DNA of 64,000 bases from MKSF01 sp037190225 (GTDB taxonomy: Bacteria; Bacteroidota; Bacteroidia; Chitinophagales; Chitinophagaceae): the NCBI GenBank assembly GCA_037190225.1, contig JBBCJL010000001.1, positions 186,001 to 250,000 on the forward strand, written 5' to 3'. The position numbers and the translations under genes were made by a program. Each line of letters opens with the position of its first letter. Position 1 is the first letter of the stretch. Shown here in pieces: positions 1-8,779 of this stretch. Below the pieces are notes generated by a model. It worked only from the letters and a program-made list of their open reading frames with translations. It was not told the DNA's origin and made no database searches.

Positions 1-1134
1 ACCGTCAATCACATAATATTCATATCCCCTGATATAATCGTTCTCATATCCCAGGTTCCTGCTGTAAAAATAGGAATAGGTGTTCTGGAAAGCTATACGG
101 GTTTTCAGGTCCCATGCAAAAAAAAGCTTCCTGCCCAGCCGCTGGTAATAATCAGCCTGGAAGTGCAGGTCGAGCTGGCTGAAATTTTCATTCAGCCCCT
201 GGTTATACCTTGCCGTTGTCACTATCCTCCACCCGGTCAGCGGGTAATTCCAGTTGTCCACGCCATTATATTCCACCCGGTAGCTGAGCTGTAGCAGGTC
301 CAGCCGGCGGGGCGCCGCAGAGGTGAAAAAATAAGGGTTGAGCTTCAGGATCGTATCGCTGACCTGCTGGTGCGTGTACCGGGCGCCCAGCCTGTGCTGC
401 AGGGCAAATGCGGGTCGGTAGGTATAGAACAGCTCCGTATTCACTTCCCGGTACTGGATGCTGTTGAAATCCCTGTAAAATTTCAGCTTATTACCGGCTG
501 TTATATAGCCGGTCTCTTTATTGGCAGACCTGTATATATTCCAGCCCCACCCGTGTCTTTTATGCTTATCGGCAAAAGGTTGTGTAAAATCAATGCCCAT
601 TTTCTCTGTATAGCCGGTCTGGTACAGGACGCCCAGCTGTATGCGTCGTCCCAGGAGATTCAGATGTGACAGCTTCAGCCCGACATTGACCCGCTTCCAG
701 TCAAAATGATGTTCGGAGGCCCATACGTTGAAATTCCGGTCTCCCAGGGTGAAGTTGGGGTCCGGCCAGACAGGGAACCTTTCCTGCACATCAATATAGC
801 AGATCAGTTGCCGGTCTGTGGTATCAAAGCGCAGGGACGACCGGTTGAACAGCCGCATGTTGAACAGCCGGTCCTCGTTCACTTTCTTTAATGAATCCAG
901 CCGGTCGGGCTGCAGGGTATCGCCTTCACGGAAGGTCAGCTCCCTGATGAGTATATCCCTGTGTGTCCTTACTTTGGAAGGGTGTTCAATAATGATCCTG
1001 CTCACCGGGTATTGCGCGCTGGCAACGGACTGTCCGGTCATACCGGGCAGCAGGCCGCCTATGAATAAGCACAATATTCTGATATGGTACTTACCTGCGG
1101 TCTTCAATAAAAAGCCTGGTGTGCCGTGTCGCAT
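1..1134 (-). CDS. BamA/TamA-like outer-membrane barrel protein (partial)
   Basis: Only the first 378 codons are inside the window; the gene runs off the left edge. The first ~41 residues are a signal-like stretch ending SVASAQ. Residues about 43-120 resemble a POTRA module (SRIIIEHPSKVRTHRDI, then ELTFREGDTL). The rest is rich in short aromatic strands (e.g. WNIYRSANKETGY, RLGARYTHQQ) typical of an Omp85 surface-antigen barrel. Family knowledge: such proteins insert or export proteins at the outer membrane. The ATG at 1132-1134 overlaps the stop of the upstream lyase gene as TAATG, so translation is probably coupled. Family call is good; the exact subfamily is open because the barrel is truncated. 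Confidence 0.75.
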   Translation of the reverse strand, partial: MRHGTPGFLLKTAGKYHIRILCLFIGGLLPGMTGQSVASAQYPVSRIIIEHPSKVRTHRDILIRELTFREGDTLQPDRLDSLKKVNEDRLFNMRLFNRSSLRFDTTDRQLICYIDVQERFPVWPDPNFTLGDRNFNVWASEHHFDWKRVNVGLKLSHLNLLGRRIQLGVLYQTGYTEKMGIDFTQPFADKHKRHGWGWNIYRSANKETGYITAGNKLKFYRDFNSIQYREVNTELFYTYRPAFALQHRLGARYTHQQVSDTILKLNPYFFTSAAPRRLDLLQLSYRVEYNGVDNWNYPLTGWRIVTTARYNQGLNENFSQLDLHFQADYYQRLGRKLFFAWDLKTRIAFQNTYSYFYSRNLGYENDYIRGYEYYVIDG

Positions 1135-2003
1135 TAGTGAATAAAGATCTCGGAAGCCAGCAGTCTTGCATGGTGCAATGCGTCATAATCCAGTTGTAAA
1201 GGCAGCTGCTGCCGCTGTGCCCAGCCGATGAGCACATCAGTGTCCATATTGCCCACCAGCTCATCCTTGGCCATAGGACAGCCACCTATGCCCAGGAGCG
1301 CGCTGTCAAATTTCCTGCAGCCGGCCTGATAAGCGCTTTCCAGCTTTTCTATCCTGGCGGATGGCGTGGAATGGAAATGCGCACCGATGGACAGGTTGCC
1401 GAATTCCGGTACCAGGTGACTGAAGATATAATGGATATTCTCAGGGGTAGCTACGCCTATCGTATCTGCTAGTGCGATATTGGTGATGCCCAGTGCCGCT
1501 ATCTTACGGAACCAGTCTATGGCCAGTGCCACAGAGTACTCGTCACCGTAAGGATTGCCGAAGCCCATGGAAATATACAGTACCAGCTCTTTACCGTTCT
1601 TAACGCACAGCTCCTGGATAAGGGCCACCTCTTCCAGGGCCTGGGCGATGGTCTTATTGGTATTGCGCATCTGGAAGGTCTCGGAGATAGAGAAAGGAAA
1701 GCCGAGATAATGGATCGCATCATACTTGATCGCATCTTCCGCGCCTCTTATGTTGGCAATGATGGCCAGCAGGCGGGTAGGGGAACCGGCTGTGTCGAGC
1801 TGTGATAAGACCTCGTGGGTATCCGCCATCTGTGGAATGGCTTTGGGAGAGACAAATGATCCGAAATCCAGTATATCGAAGCCTACTTTCAGCAGCGCGT
1901 TGAGATATGCTGCCTTCTTCCGGGTAGGAATAAACGTTTTCCATCCCTGCATTGCATCCCTGGGGCATTCTACGATGGTTATATTCTGAGCTGTCTGTTG
2001 CAT
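1134..2003 (-). CDS. mvaB: Hydroxymethylglutaryl-CoA lyase
   Basis: Cleaves HMG-CoA to acetyl-CoA and acetoacetate (leucine/ketone-body catabolism), a cytosolic metal-dependent TIM-barrel enzyme. Family marks: ECPRD at residues 12-16 (catalytic Arg-Asp), SFVSPKAIPQMADT, the metal-binding GAHFHST and the GIGGCPMAK loop with the catalytic Cys. Length 289 aa fits. An in-frame ATG 30 nt further upstream (2031-2033) gives 299 aa. The promoter -7 box ends at 2042, which would leave that ATG almost no leader, while the ATG at 2003 follows an AGGAAC stretch, so the shorter form is preferred. The gene is head-to-head with glyA and overlaps the next gene by one base. Confidence 0.9.
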   Translation of the reverse strand: MQQTAQNITIVECPRDAMQGWKTFIPTRKKAAYLNALLKVGFDILDFGSFVSPKAIPQMADTHEVLSQLDTAGSPTRLLAIIANIRGAEDAIKYDAIHYLGFPFSISETFQMRNTNKTIAQALEEVALIQELCVKNGKELVLYISMGFGNPYGDEYSVALAIDWFRKIAALGITNIALADTIGVATPENIHYIFSHLVPEFGNLSIGAHFHSTPSARIEKLESAYQAGCRKFDSALLGIGGCPMAKDELVGNMDTDVLIGWAQRQQLPLQLDYDALHHARLLASEIFIH

Positions 2004-2041
2004 ATCGTTCCTGTTTGTGAATGATGCTACCATTCAAGCCG

Positions 2042-2072
2042 CAAAATTACATTAAGTTCAAAGCATTGGCAA
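2042..2072 (-). promoter_or_regulatory. Promoter of the HMG-CoA lyase gene
   Basis: On the minus strand TTG (2072-2070), a 20-nt spacer, then TAATTTTG (2049-2042), an exact match to the Bacteroidota TTG-N20-TAnnTTTG consensus. The predicted transcription start lies near 2034-2038. Confidence 0.75.
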
Positions 2073-2096
2073 ATCTTATAATTCTCGTTACATTTG
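2066..2096 (+). promoter_or_regulatory. Promoter of glyA
   Basis: TTG at 2066-2068, 20-nt spacer, TACATTTG at 2089-2096, then ATG at 2113. Exact match to the Bacteroidota consensus. Its -33 element and that of the divergent lyase promoter are the two arms of the 7-bp palindrome TTGGCAA (2066-2072). Confidence 0.8.
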
Positions 2097-2112
2097 TACA
2101 AATTTTAAAATA

Positions 2113-3393
2113 ATGCAAAGAGATACTCAAATTTTCGACCTGATAAAGGATGAATTACATCGTCAGCGAAGAGGCCTGGAGCTGATCGCCTCTGAGAATT
2201 TTACCAGCTTGCAGGTAATGCAGGCTATGGGCAATGTCATGACCAATAAGTATGCGGAAGGCTACCCGGGTAAAAGATATTATGGCGGATGTGAGGTCGT
2301 GGATTTGAGTGAGCAGCTGGCGATAGACAGGGCCAAGGAGATCTTTGGAGTGGATTATGTGAACGTGCAGCCTCATAGCGGCGCCCAGGCCAACACTGCC
2401 GTACAGTTTGCGATATTGCAGCCGGGCGATGCTATTCTGGGACTGGACCTGAGTATGGGAGGACACCTTACGCACGGGTCTCCCGTGACTTATTCCGGTA
2501 AAATATACCAGGCGCATCATTACGGCGTCAGGAAGGAAGACGGCCTTGTGGATTATGATGCCCTGGAAGCAAAAGCGAAAGAAGTGAAGCCGAAGCTGAT
2601 CATATGCGGGGCCTCGGCATATGCCCGCGACTGGGATTATGCCCGTATCCGCCAGGTAGCTGACCAGGTAGGCGCCCTGGTGCTGGCAGATATCGCACAC
2701 CCTGCCGGACTGATAGCTGCAGGCCTGCTGAATTCGCCATTCGATCATTGTCATTTTGTGACCTCCACCACGCATAAGACCTTAAGAGGACCGCGTGGCG
2801 GTATCATCATGATGAAGCATGACTTTGAAAACCCCTGGGGTATTAAGACCCCTAAAGGTGAAGTGCGGATGATGTCGGCCCTGCTGGACCTGGCCGTATT
2901 CCCCGGCATCCAGGGCGGTCCGCTGGAGCACGTCATAGCTGCCAAAGCGGTCTCTTTTTATGAAATATTACAGCCTGAGTATAAGGCATACGCCGCGCAG
3001 ATGCAGCGGAATGCCCAGGCGCTGGCGGCCACTTTCATCAATAAAGGATATGATATCGTTTCCGGTGGCACAGATAACCACCTGTTGCTGATAGACCTGA
3101 GAAATAAAGGTATTTCCGGTAAAAAGGCGGAAAATACGCTGGTCAGGGCAGATATCACCCTGAATAAGAATATGGTGCCCTTCGATGACAAATCGCCGTT
3201 CGTTACTTCGGGTATCCGTGTCGGCGTGCCTGCCATTACGACCAGGGGACTAAAGGAAAGTGATATGGAGCAGGTGGCGGTATGGCTGGATGCCGTATTG
3301 ATGCAGCCGGATAATGAAGATATGATTGCAAAGGTGAGAGGAGAGGTGAACGAGTTTATGCAGCAATTCCCTTTGTATCCTGAAATGGATTAA
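2113..3393 (+). CDS. glyA: Serine hydroxymethyltransferase
   Basis: PLP enzyme converting serine and tetrahydrofolate to glycine and 5,10-methylene-THF, the main one-carbon source; cytosolic. At 426 aa it has the normal length. Visible hallmarks are LELIASENF near the N-terminus, NKYAEGYPGKRYYGG, the PLP-lysine motif STTHKTLRGPRGG (Lys222) and SGIRVGVPAITTRG near the C-terminus. The start is fixed by a perfect promoter 17 nt upstream of the ATG. It stands alone, followed by an intrinsic terminator. Confidence 0.98.
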   Translation: MQRDTQIFDLIKDELHRQRRGLELIASENFTSLQVMQAMGNVMTNKYAEGYPGKRYYGGCEVVDLSEQLAIDRAKEIFGVDYVNVQPHSGAQANTAVQFAILQPGDAILGLDLSMGGHLTHGSPVTYSGKIYQAHHYGVRKEDGLVDYDALEAKAKEVKPKLIICGASAYARDWDYARIRQVADQVGALVLADIAHPAGLIAAGLLNSPFDHCHFVTSTTHKTLRGPRGGIIMMKHDFENPWGIKTPKGEVRMMSALLDLAVFPGIQGGPLEHVIAAKAVSFYEILQPEYKAYAAQMQRNAQALAATFINKGYDIVSGGTDNHLLLIDLRNKGISGKKAENTLVRADITLNKNMVPFDDKSPFVTSGIRVGVPAITTRGLKESDMEQVAVWLDAVLMQPDNEDMIAKVRGEVNEFMQQFPLYPEMD

Positions 3394-3415
3394 AAATAAA
3401 TGATCTTTAGAAATT

Positions 3416-3444
3416 ACGGGCAATACCTGACAGGTATTGCCCGT
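3416..3444 (+). terminator. Intrinsic terminator after glyA
   Basis: Perfect 13-bp stem (ACGGGCAATACCT with its complement) and a 3-nt GAC loop, followed by ATCTTT; 22 nt after the glyA stop. Confidence 0.75.
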
Positions 3445-3488
3445 ATCTTTAGGAGCAGGTTTAGCTGTAAAACTTTAATTGCACAAAC

Positions 3489-4802
3489 ATGGACAGGAAG
3501 GAGCAAATAGTTGTATTCTGGTTCCGGCGCGATCTCAGGCTGGAGGATAACCAGGGGCTGGCCAGGGCGTTGTCTTCAGGGAAGCCCGTGCTCCCGGTCT
3601 TTATCTTTGACACGGATATCCTTTCCCGGCTGGAAGACAGGTATGACAGGAGGGTGGATTATATGCACCAGGCCTTGTCCGCGCTGAACAGCGCATTGGG
3701 ACAGGAAGGCAGCCGGCTGCATACTTTCCATGGTACACCGGCAGCAGTTTTCAGCGGAATCATTGCCGGGTATGAGGTGGAAGCCGTGTATTGCAACAGG
3801 GATTACGAGCCTGCCGCTATCCGGAGAGACGATGCGGTCAGGTCGCTGTTGCAGGACCATGGCGTACACTTCCATGCGTTCAAGGACCAGGTGATCTTTG
3901 ACAGGTCGGAAGTGGTGAAAGCGGACGGTACACCGTACAGTGTGTACACACCCTATTCAAGAAAATGGAAGAGCCTGCTGCGGCCGCAGGATCATGCCGC
4001 TTTTGAGCGGCCCCCCGGTCATTTCCTGCCATCGCCATGGACGGAGATACCGGCACTCCCGGCTATCGGCTTCCTTAAAACGGATGAAGTGTTCCGGGCG
4101 CCTTTCCCGGATGCAGGTGTGATCAGCAGGTATCATACGCAAAGGGATTATCCCGCCCTGGATGCTACTTCCCACCTGGGAACGGCCTTGCGGTTCGGTA
4201 CCATTTCGGTCAGGCGGTGTGTGCGGGTGGCACTGCTGTATAATGAGGTGTGGCTGAATGAGCTGATCTGGCGGGAATTCTTTATGCAGATACTGTATCA
4301 TTACCCCCGGGTAGTGCAGTATTGCTTTAAAGAAAAATATGAGGCCGTTCCGTGGCGCAATAATGAAGCGGAATTTGAAAAATGGTGCACCGGGACCACA
4401 GGCTATGGTATCGTGGATGCCGGGATGCGGCAGCTGAATGCCACAGGCAGGATGCCTAACAGGGTCAGGATGATCACGGCCGGCTTCCTGGCAAAACACC
4501 TGCTGACGGACTGGCGCTGGGGAGAGGCCTATTTTGCGCAGAAGCTGCTGGATTACGATCTTGCAGCCAATAACGGCAACTGGCAGTGGGCGGCAGGATG
4601 CGGCTGTGATGCCGCTCCCTACTTCAGGGTGTTCAATCCTGACGAGCAGACCCGGAAGTTTGATAAAGATATGGCATACGTGAAAGCCTGGTGCAGCGAA
4701 TATAGGACGGGAGGTACACTGCTGCCCCGCATAGTGGAACATACTTACGCCCGTAACAGGGCTATAGCAGCGTATAAGGCGGCGCTTCAGGCAGCGCCGT
4801 AA
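3489..4802 (+). CDS. phrB: Cryptochrome/photolyase family DNA repair enzyme
   Basis: Blue-light, FAD-dependent repair of pyrimidine dimers (class I photolyase), cytosolic. The N-terminal Rossmann-like antenna domain begins IVVFWFRRDLRLEDNQGL. The C-terminal FAD-binding domain has LNELIWREFFMQIL, GMRQLNATGRMPNRVRM and NNGNWQWAAGCGCDAAPYFR, including Trp residues of the electron-transfer chain. Length 437 aa is slightly short but complete. It is monocistronic between two hairpin terminators. A cryptochrome role cannot be excluded from sequence alone, but the bacterial class I signature favours repair. Confidence 0.92.
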   Translation: MDRKEQIVVFWFRRDLRLEDNQGLARALSSGKPVLPVFIFDTDILSRLEDRYDRRVDYMHQALSALNSALGQEGSRLHTFHGTPAAVFSGIIAGYEVEAVYCNRDYEPAAIRRDDAVRSLLQDHGVHFHAFKDQVIFDRSEVVKADGTPYSVYTPYSRKWKSLLRPQDHAAFERPPGHFLPSPWTEIPALPAIGFLKTDEVFRAPFPDAGVISRYHTQRDYPALDATSHLGTALRFGTISVRRCVRVALLYNEVWLNELIWREFFMQILYHYPRVVQYCFKEKYEAVPWRNNEAEFEKWCTGTTGYGIVDAGMRQLNATGRMPNRVRMITAGFLAKHLLTDWRWGEAYFAQKLLDYDLAANNGNWQWAAGCGCDAAPYFRVFNPDEQTRKFDKDMAYVKAWCSEYRTGGTLLPRIVEHTYARNRAIAAYKAALQAAP

Positions 4803-4822
4803 CCCGGATGGTTTAATGGAAA

Positions 4823-4874
4823 ATAACGGTAAAAGGGGGAAGACATTGAGATGTCTTCCCCCTTTTACCGTTAT
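4823..4874. terminator. Bidirectional terminator between phrB and the MuiA-like gene
   Basis: Perfect 24-bp stem (4823-4846 with 4851-4874) and a TGAG loop, containing an AAAAGGGGGAAGAC/GTCTTCCCCCTTTT core. It lies between convergent genes, so it can stop transcription from both sides. Confidence 0.85.
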
Positions 4875-4883
4875 GGATTGTCA

Positions 4884-6485
4884 TTACCTGTTGTAATATC
4901 GCAGGCGCATCTCTTTGGGATATTTGATCTCGTAAGAGAAGTTGATATTTTCCGTCTGGCCGCTGCTGATGGTGCGGTTCCATAATATGCTGCCGGTCTG
5001 CTCATCCAGCGCTCCATCGCCGATATGAAGCGCCTTGATGGTGATCTTGCTGTTCTCGCTGATCGGCAGCTGGTCCAGGATTTCCAGCTCCACAGGCTCT
5101 TTGGTATTGTTCCGGATGCTGATGCGGAAGGACTCTGTTTCCCATTTGCCGGAGTTCAGGGTTTTGGTAGTGGTCTTGTCATCGGTTTGCGTACGCTTAA
5201 GAACGATACGGTCGTCTGTTCCCAATGCGATGGGATATTCCTCTTTTATGTAATTGGCCTGTAGCTGGGTCTTGCCGATATAATTGTCCTCGAAAAAGAT
5301 ATTCGCTTCTCCGGATACCAGGTTGAGATGCTGCCAGTTCCTGATAAATGCCATGAGGAATACCTGGTTGCTTACCTTAGGTACGGCGTGATATTTGTAA
5401 GAGGCTTCCAGCTCCTTTTTATCGAGGATGACATATTGCTCTTTTTCCTGGCTGTAGAGCGTCTGGGTATGTTTGAGCTCATAGAGTATATTCAGCTGGT
5501 CGCCTGAAACAGTAGCTACCGGTATATCGGCCGCAGCTATTTTATCCTGGGTGCGCATCTGGTACGAATTGGTATATTCTGCGCTCTGCCTGGTATCCAT
5601 GGCTACGTCATTCAGGGCGTTATGGCCTGTATGCTCGGTTACATATAAAGGTCGCAGTACAGGGCGGCTCAGGCTGGCCACCGGCTTATAAGTGGACACG
5701 TAGAGCTTTACATTGGTCCAGTCCTGGCCGGTGCGCTGGTAGATCCTGCCTTTATAGACCATCTCAAGCGGCTGCCTGATGGAAGTCGCTTTCAGGTCGT
5801 AGGAGGGCGTCCATCCGGCGTTGGAGACCACGTAGCTGACACCAAGATGGGTCTGTATCTCCCGTTCCGCGAGTATTTCCAGCACCAGCTCTTTCTTATT
5901 ATAGGCTTTTTGTGTACGGGACAGCTGCATTTGCTGGTCTATGCGTGATACGGAATCCTGCAGGAGCTGCCGCTGCTCGTTCAGCACAAAATTCCGGTTA
6001 TCTATTTCCAGCATTCTTTTACGGTAGAACTCGGTGAGCTTTACCAGCTGTTCCTGTGGCGTAATTTTATCACTGACCGATATCTTCAGGTTGTCATTGA
6101 TGATAGCCTGCTCACCGGTCAGGTTCCTGATCTGTATGTTCAGCAGGTCGATCTGGCGCAGGAGCTTTTTTTTGTCCTTGTCCAGCTGCACTTCCGGTGC
6201 AGACAACGTGTTTTCCTTCTGCTGGTTGACCTGCGGCGTAATGGCCAGCAGGGTAGTGCTTTTATCCAGGCTGATCTTATAGGTATTTTCGTCCAGATCA
6301 TTGGGCAGGTTGATCACCCTAATGAAATTCTTGCCTTTCTGGAGGGTTAGGGGTGTGGCGCCATACACCCTGGCGCCTTGCATATAGACCGTTACTTCTT
6401 TTATACTGATCTCTTTGGAGATTTCCTGTTGCGCGGAAGCATGAACAGCAGTAAGCATCGCTAGGCTCAATAATAGGTTTTTCAT
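4884..6485 (-). CDS. MuiA-family (DUF4140/DUF4139) exported protein
   Basis: A 534-aa envelope protein. The signal peptide is MKNLLLSLAMLTAVHASA. Residues ~25-120 match the DUF4140 beta domain (EVTVYMQGARVYG, FIRVINLPNDLDENTYKI). Then come a coiled-coil stretch (LDKDKKKLLRQIDLLNIQIRNL and onward) and a long DUF4139 beta-rich C-terminal half (GRIYQRTGQDWTNVKLYVST). The family is named after the mucoidy inhibitor MuiA; its molecular role is unknown. A longer ORF reaching 6668 exists, but the ATG at 6485 begins the signal peptide and is preferred. Confidence 0.85.
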   Translation of the reverse strand: MKNLLLSLAMLTAVHASAQQEISKEISIKEVTVYMQGARVYGATPLTLQKGKNFIRVINLPNDLDENTYKISLDKSTTLLAITPQVNQQKENTLSAPEVQLDKDKKKLLRQIDLLNIQIRNLTGEQAIINDNLKISVSDKITPQEQLVKLTEFYRKRMLEIDNRNFVLNEQRQLLQDSVSRIDQQMQLSRTQKAYNKKELVLEILAEREIQTHLGVSYVVSNAGWTPSYDLKATSIRQPLEMVYKGRIYQRTGQDWTNVKLYVSTYKPVASLSRPVLRPLYVTEHTGHNALNDVAMDTRQSAEYTNSYQMRTQDKIAAADIPVATVSGDQLNILYELKHTQTLYSQEKEQYVILDKKELEASYKYHAVPKVSNQVFLMAFIRNWQHLNLVSGEANIFFEDNYIGKTQLQANYIKEEYPIALGTDDRIVLKRTQTDDKTTTKTLNSGKWETESFRISIRNNTKEPVELEILDQLPISENSKITIKALHIGDGALDEQTGSILWNRTISSGQTENINFSYEIKYPKEMRLRYYNR

Positions 6486-7113
6486 ATGTACATCTCTTTT
6501 TACTGCTGTAAAGCTACCCGTAAAAGCAGTCCGGTGCTGCCTGCAATGGGTCAAATGGCTTCCTGACTTGGTGAAAGTGGAGAACACGGGCTTCAGGAAT
6601 CGTATGAATATGTATGGTGGACCTTTTAGGCCGAAGCTCACAGGGGAACAGGAACAAAATAACGGCAAACCCGGAAAAGCGCCCTTGCCTGAACTCCAGG
6701 CTCAGGTGGTGTTTATTTTAGTGACTCTCTGCTTACAGCAACAAACTCTTATTACGGATACGCTTCGCTGAGTGGTGTCCTTACTATAGAGGTACTTAGG
6801 GTGCTGGTCATTCCGAACGGATGTGAGGAATCTCTTATAATAATTGGTAACTTATAATGGCTTTGTTGCCTATGTATAGATAGTCAATTTGAAACAAGCG
6901 ATCAATAACTTTACTGTAAATTATGTTTGGTAAAGACCGGTATTAATATCAGCTCTCTTGTTATAGGCAAATAAGCGCGTATCTTTATTGTAATAACAAG
7001 GCCGGTCACCTGCTATTACAGGAGGAAAGGCGGAATAACCCTTTCAAAGCACACTACAGCATACCTTACAGTGAAATTTTTATAAATTTGGATATATTAT
7101 TAAACACATATAG
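6486..7113. other. Intergenic region (628 bp)
   Basis: No credible gene; open frames here are short and antisense-like. It holds the leader of the MuiA-like gene on the left, a dispersed repeat at 6804-6873, and the TAAATTTG (7083-7090) -7-like box of the next gene; no TTG lies at the right spacing for that box. Confidence 0.5.
6804..6873 (+). repeat. Dispersed repeat, copy 1
   Basis: The core 6804-6838 (GGTCATTCCGAACGGATGTG, then AGGAATCTCTTAT) matches 38777-38811 at 31 of 35 positions. A second shared block ATGGCTTTGTTGCCTAT (6857-6873) matches 38824-38840 at 15 of 17. The core contains the inverted pair ATTCC/GGAAT, so it can fold as a small hairpin. It resembles REP-like intergenic elements. 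Confidence 0.7.
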
Positions 7114-7881
7114 ATGCAATTAAGGTTTTTATATTTGCTGTGTTGCTTCCCTGTAATCTGCTATGCGCAAAATCAAACGCTTAGCAGTGAAAAGGCCACC
7201 AATATCCATAAGGTTATCACAACTTTCAGGTATCATACGGGGGATATGGATAAGATGGCTGATGTCATCAGCTTCCCTTTGCGCAGGAAATACCCTATAC
7301 CCGCTATTAAAGATGAAGCTGCATTCCGGCAGCGCTTCAGCGAAGTGTTTGATTCGACATTGATAGCCATGATTTCTCAATCTGATGTGTCACAGTGGAC
7401 AGAAATGGGCTGGAGAGGCATTATGCTGGGTAACGGCGTGGTATGGATGGACGGTTGGGACGGGAAGATAATCGCGGTCAACTATGAAAGTGATTATGAA
7501 AAAGTGTTGAGACACGAACTGATCGCCAGAGATAAGGACAGCCTGCACCAGTCGTTGCAACATTTTGAAAGACCCGTTTATAAGATAAGAACCAGGCATT
7601 ACCTGATTAGGATTGACGAGCTCTCTGAGCATATATACAGGTATGCTTCCTGGAAGATCCCTGCAGCAGCATCTTCAGAGCCCGACCTGGTTTTAAGCAA
7701 TGGTACATGGGAATTCGAGGGCACAGGTGGTAATCATGTTATCATATTTGTTAATGGAGCTTTTACATACAAAATTTACAGGAATATTATCGGCGTGATA
7801 AATGCCCCGGATATTACACTGGAGGTCGAAAAAGACGGGCAGAGGATTCTGACGGAAGATGGAACATTAATATTGGAATGA
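7114..7881 (+). CDS. Exported protein of unknown function
   Basis: Not recognised. The 255-aa product has a clear signal peptide (MQLRFLYLLCCFPVICYAQ) and a soluble, likely periplasmic body. Residues ~30-130 contain RYHTGDMDKMADVISFPLRR and MGWRGIMLGNGVVWMDG. The C-terminal third (LVLSNGTWEFEGTGGNHVII) looks beta-rich. A TAAATTTG -7-like box lies 23 nt upstream of the ATG. The next gene (PPIase) follows on the same strand after about 90 nt. Confidence 0.7.
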   Translation: MQLRFLYLLCCFPVICYAQNQTLSSEKATNIHKVITTFRYHTGDMDKMADVISFPLRRKYPIPAIKDEAAFRQRFSEVFDSTLIAMISQSDVSQWTEMGWRGIMLGNGVVWMDGWDGKIIAVNYESDYEKVLRHELIARDKDSLHQSLQHFERPVYKIRTRHYLIRIDELSEHIYRYASWKIPAAASSEPDLVLSNGTWEFEGTGGNHVIIFVNGAFTYKIYRNIIGVINAPDITLEVEKDGQRILTEDGTLILE

Positions 7882-7972
7882 TATCCTGGCATTGTGGCGC
7901 AACAAATGCGTTGAAGTACCGCCTGCAACGGAAATATGGGACAGGGTATTACTTTTGAAAAATCATAAACAT

Positions 7973-8611
7973 ATGCTTTACAGACTGCTTATTATCTGCC
8001 TGCTCTGCATTACGGGAACGCGGCCATTGTCTGCACAATCAACAATAGTGCTGTTCCATACCGACTATGGTGACTTTAAGGTCATGCTGTATGACTTTAC
8101 ACCCCGGCACCGGGACCTGTTCTTGCAGGAAATAGCAAAAGGGACTTATCATAATGCGCTGTTCAACCGGATCGTAAAAGGCTTCGTGGTGCAGGGCGGC
8201 GAATATGATGATGATATCCTGGCGTGGGAAAAGGAGAACGGACAGCGGGAAGGAAGGCTGGCGCCGGAGTTTGATGAGCGTGCCTTTCATAAGATCGGTG
8301 CACTGGGAGCCGGCAGGGATGAGAACCCGGAAAAGGCTTCGTTCTTCAGGCAGATCTATTTTGTGGCAGGCAGCGCCTGTACCGAAGCGAAGTTTGACAG
8401 TATGGCTGTAAAATACCGGAAGCGCTTTACGCCCGAAAGACGGCAGTATTACCTGGACCACGGCGGCCAGCCACGCCTGGATGGCGATTATACGGTCTTT
8501 GGTGAAGTGATCGAGGGGCTGGACGTAGTGATAGCCATAAGCCGGTTACCGGTAACGCAACCTTACCATTTTCCAAAGCAGGAAGTGAAATTCCGTGTGG
8601 AGGTATTATAG
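7973..8611 (+). CDS. Cyclophilin-type peptidyl-prolyl isomerase, exported
   Basis: Catalyses cis-trans isomerisation of X-Pro bonds, here probably in the periplasm. The signal peptide MLYRLLIICLLCITGTRPLS decides the start at 7973 over an upstream in-frame extension to 7892. Cyclophilin motifs: TDYGDFKVMLYDFTP, the catalytic-Arg segment FNRIVKGFVVQGGEYDDD, GAGRDENPEKASF, and DGDYTVFGEVIEGLDVV near the C-terminus. The 212-aa length, with an insert before the last strands, is common in Bacteroidota versions. The frame stays open for 55 codons after its TAG stop (see the remnant at 8612-8779). Confidence 0.9.
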   Translation: MLYRLLIICLLCITGTRPLSAQSTIVLFHTDYGDFKVMLYDFTPRHRDLFLQEIAKGTYHNALFNRIVKGFVVQGGEYDDDILAWEKENGQREGRLAPEFDERAFHKIGALGAGRDENPEKASFFRQIYFVAGSACTEAKFDSMAVKYRKRFTPERRQYYLDHGGQPRLDGDYTVFGEVIEGLDVVIAISRLPVTQPYHFPKQEVKFRVEVL

Positions 8612-8779
8612 GAAACAGGAGCTATACCTGCTCTGTACAGGCAGATACGCACAGCGTTTGTTACTGAACTTAATGATGATGATTTAATTGTTACAAAGTT
8701 AGAAGCATTAAAGCAAGATTTAATAGAAGCTAAGGGTTTAGATAAACAAACAATTTTAAATACTTTTTATGATCATTAA
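8612..8779 (+). pseudogene. Orphan C-terminal coding tail
   Basis: The PPIase frame continues open after its TAG. From about 8663 it reads as convincing, AT-rich protein (TELNDDDLIVTKLEALKQ and onward, ending NTFYDH, stop 8777-8779). It has no start codon of its own and overlaps the ATG of the following lipoprotein by 11 nt, as the end of an upstream operon gene would. It is best read as the 3' remnant of a gene whose 5' part was lost. A chance open frame is possible for the first 17 codons. Confidence 0.4.

Noticed and set aside
8609..8779. Stop-codon read-through extending the cyclophilin
   Set aside because: The cyclophilin domain is complete at the TAG, the tail differs in composition and no recoding signal is visible; a gene remnant is simpler.
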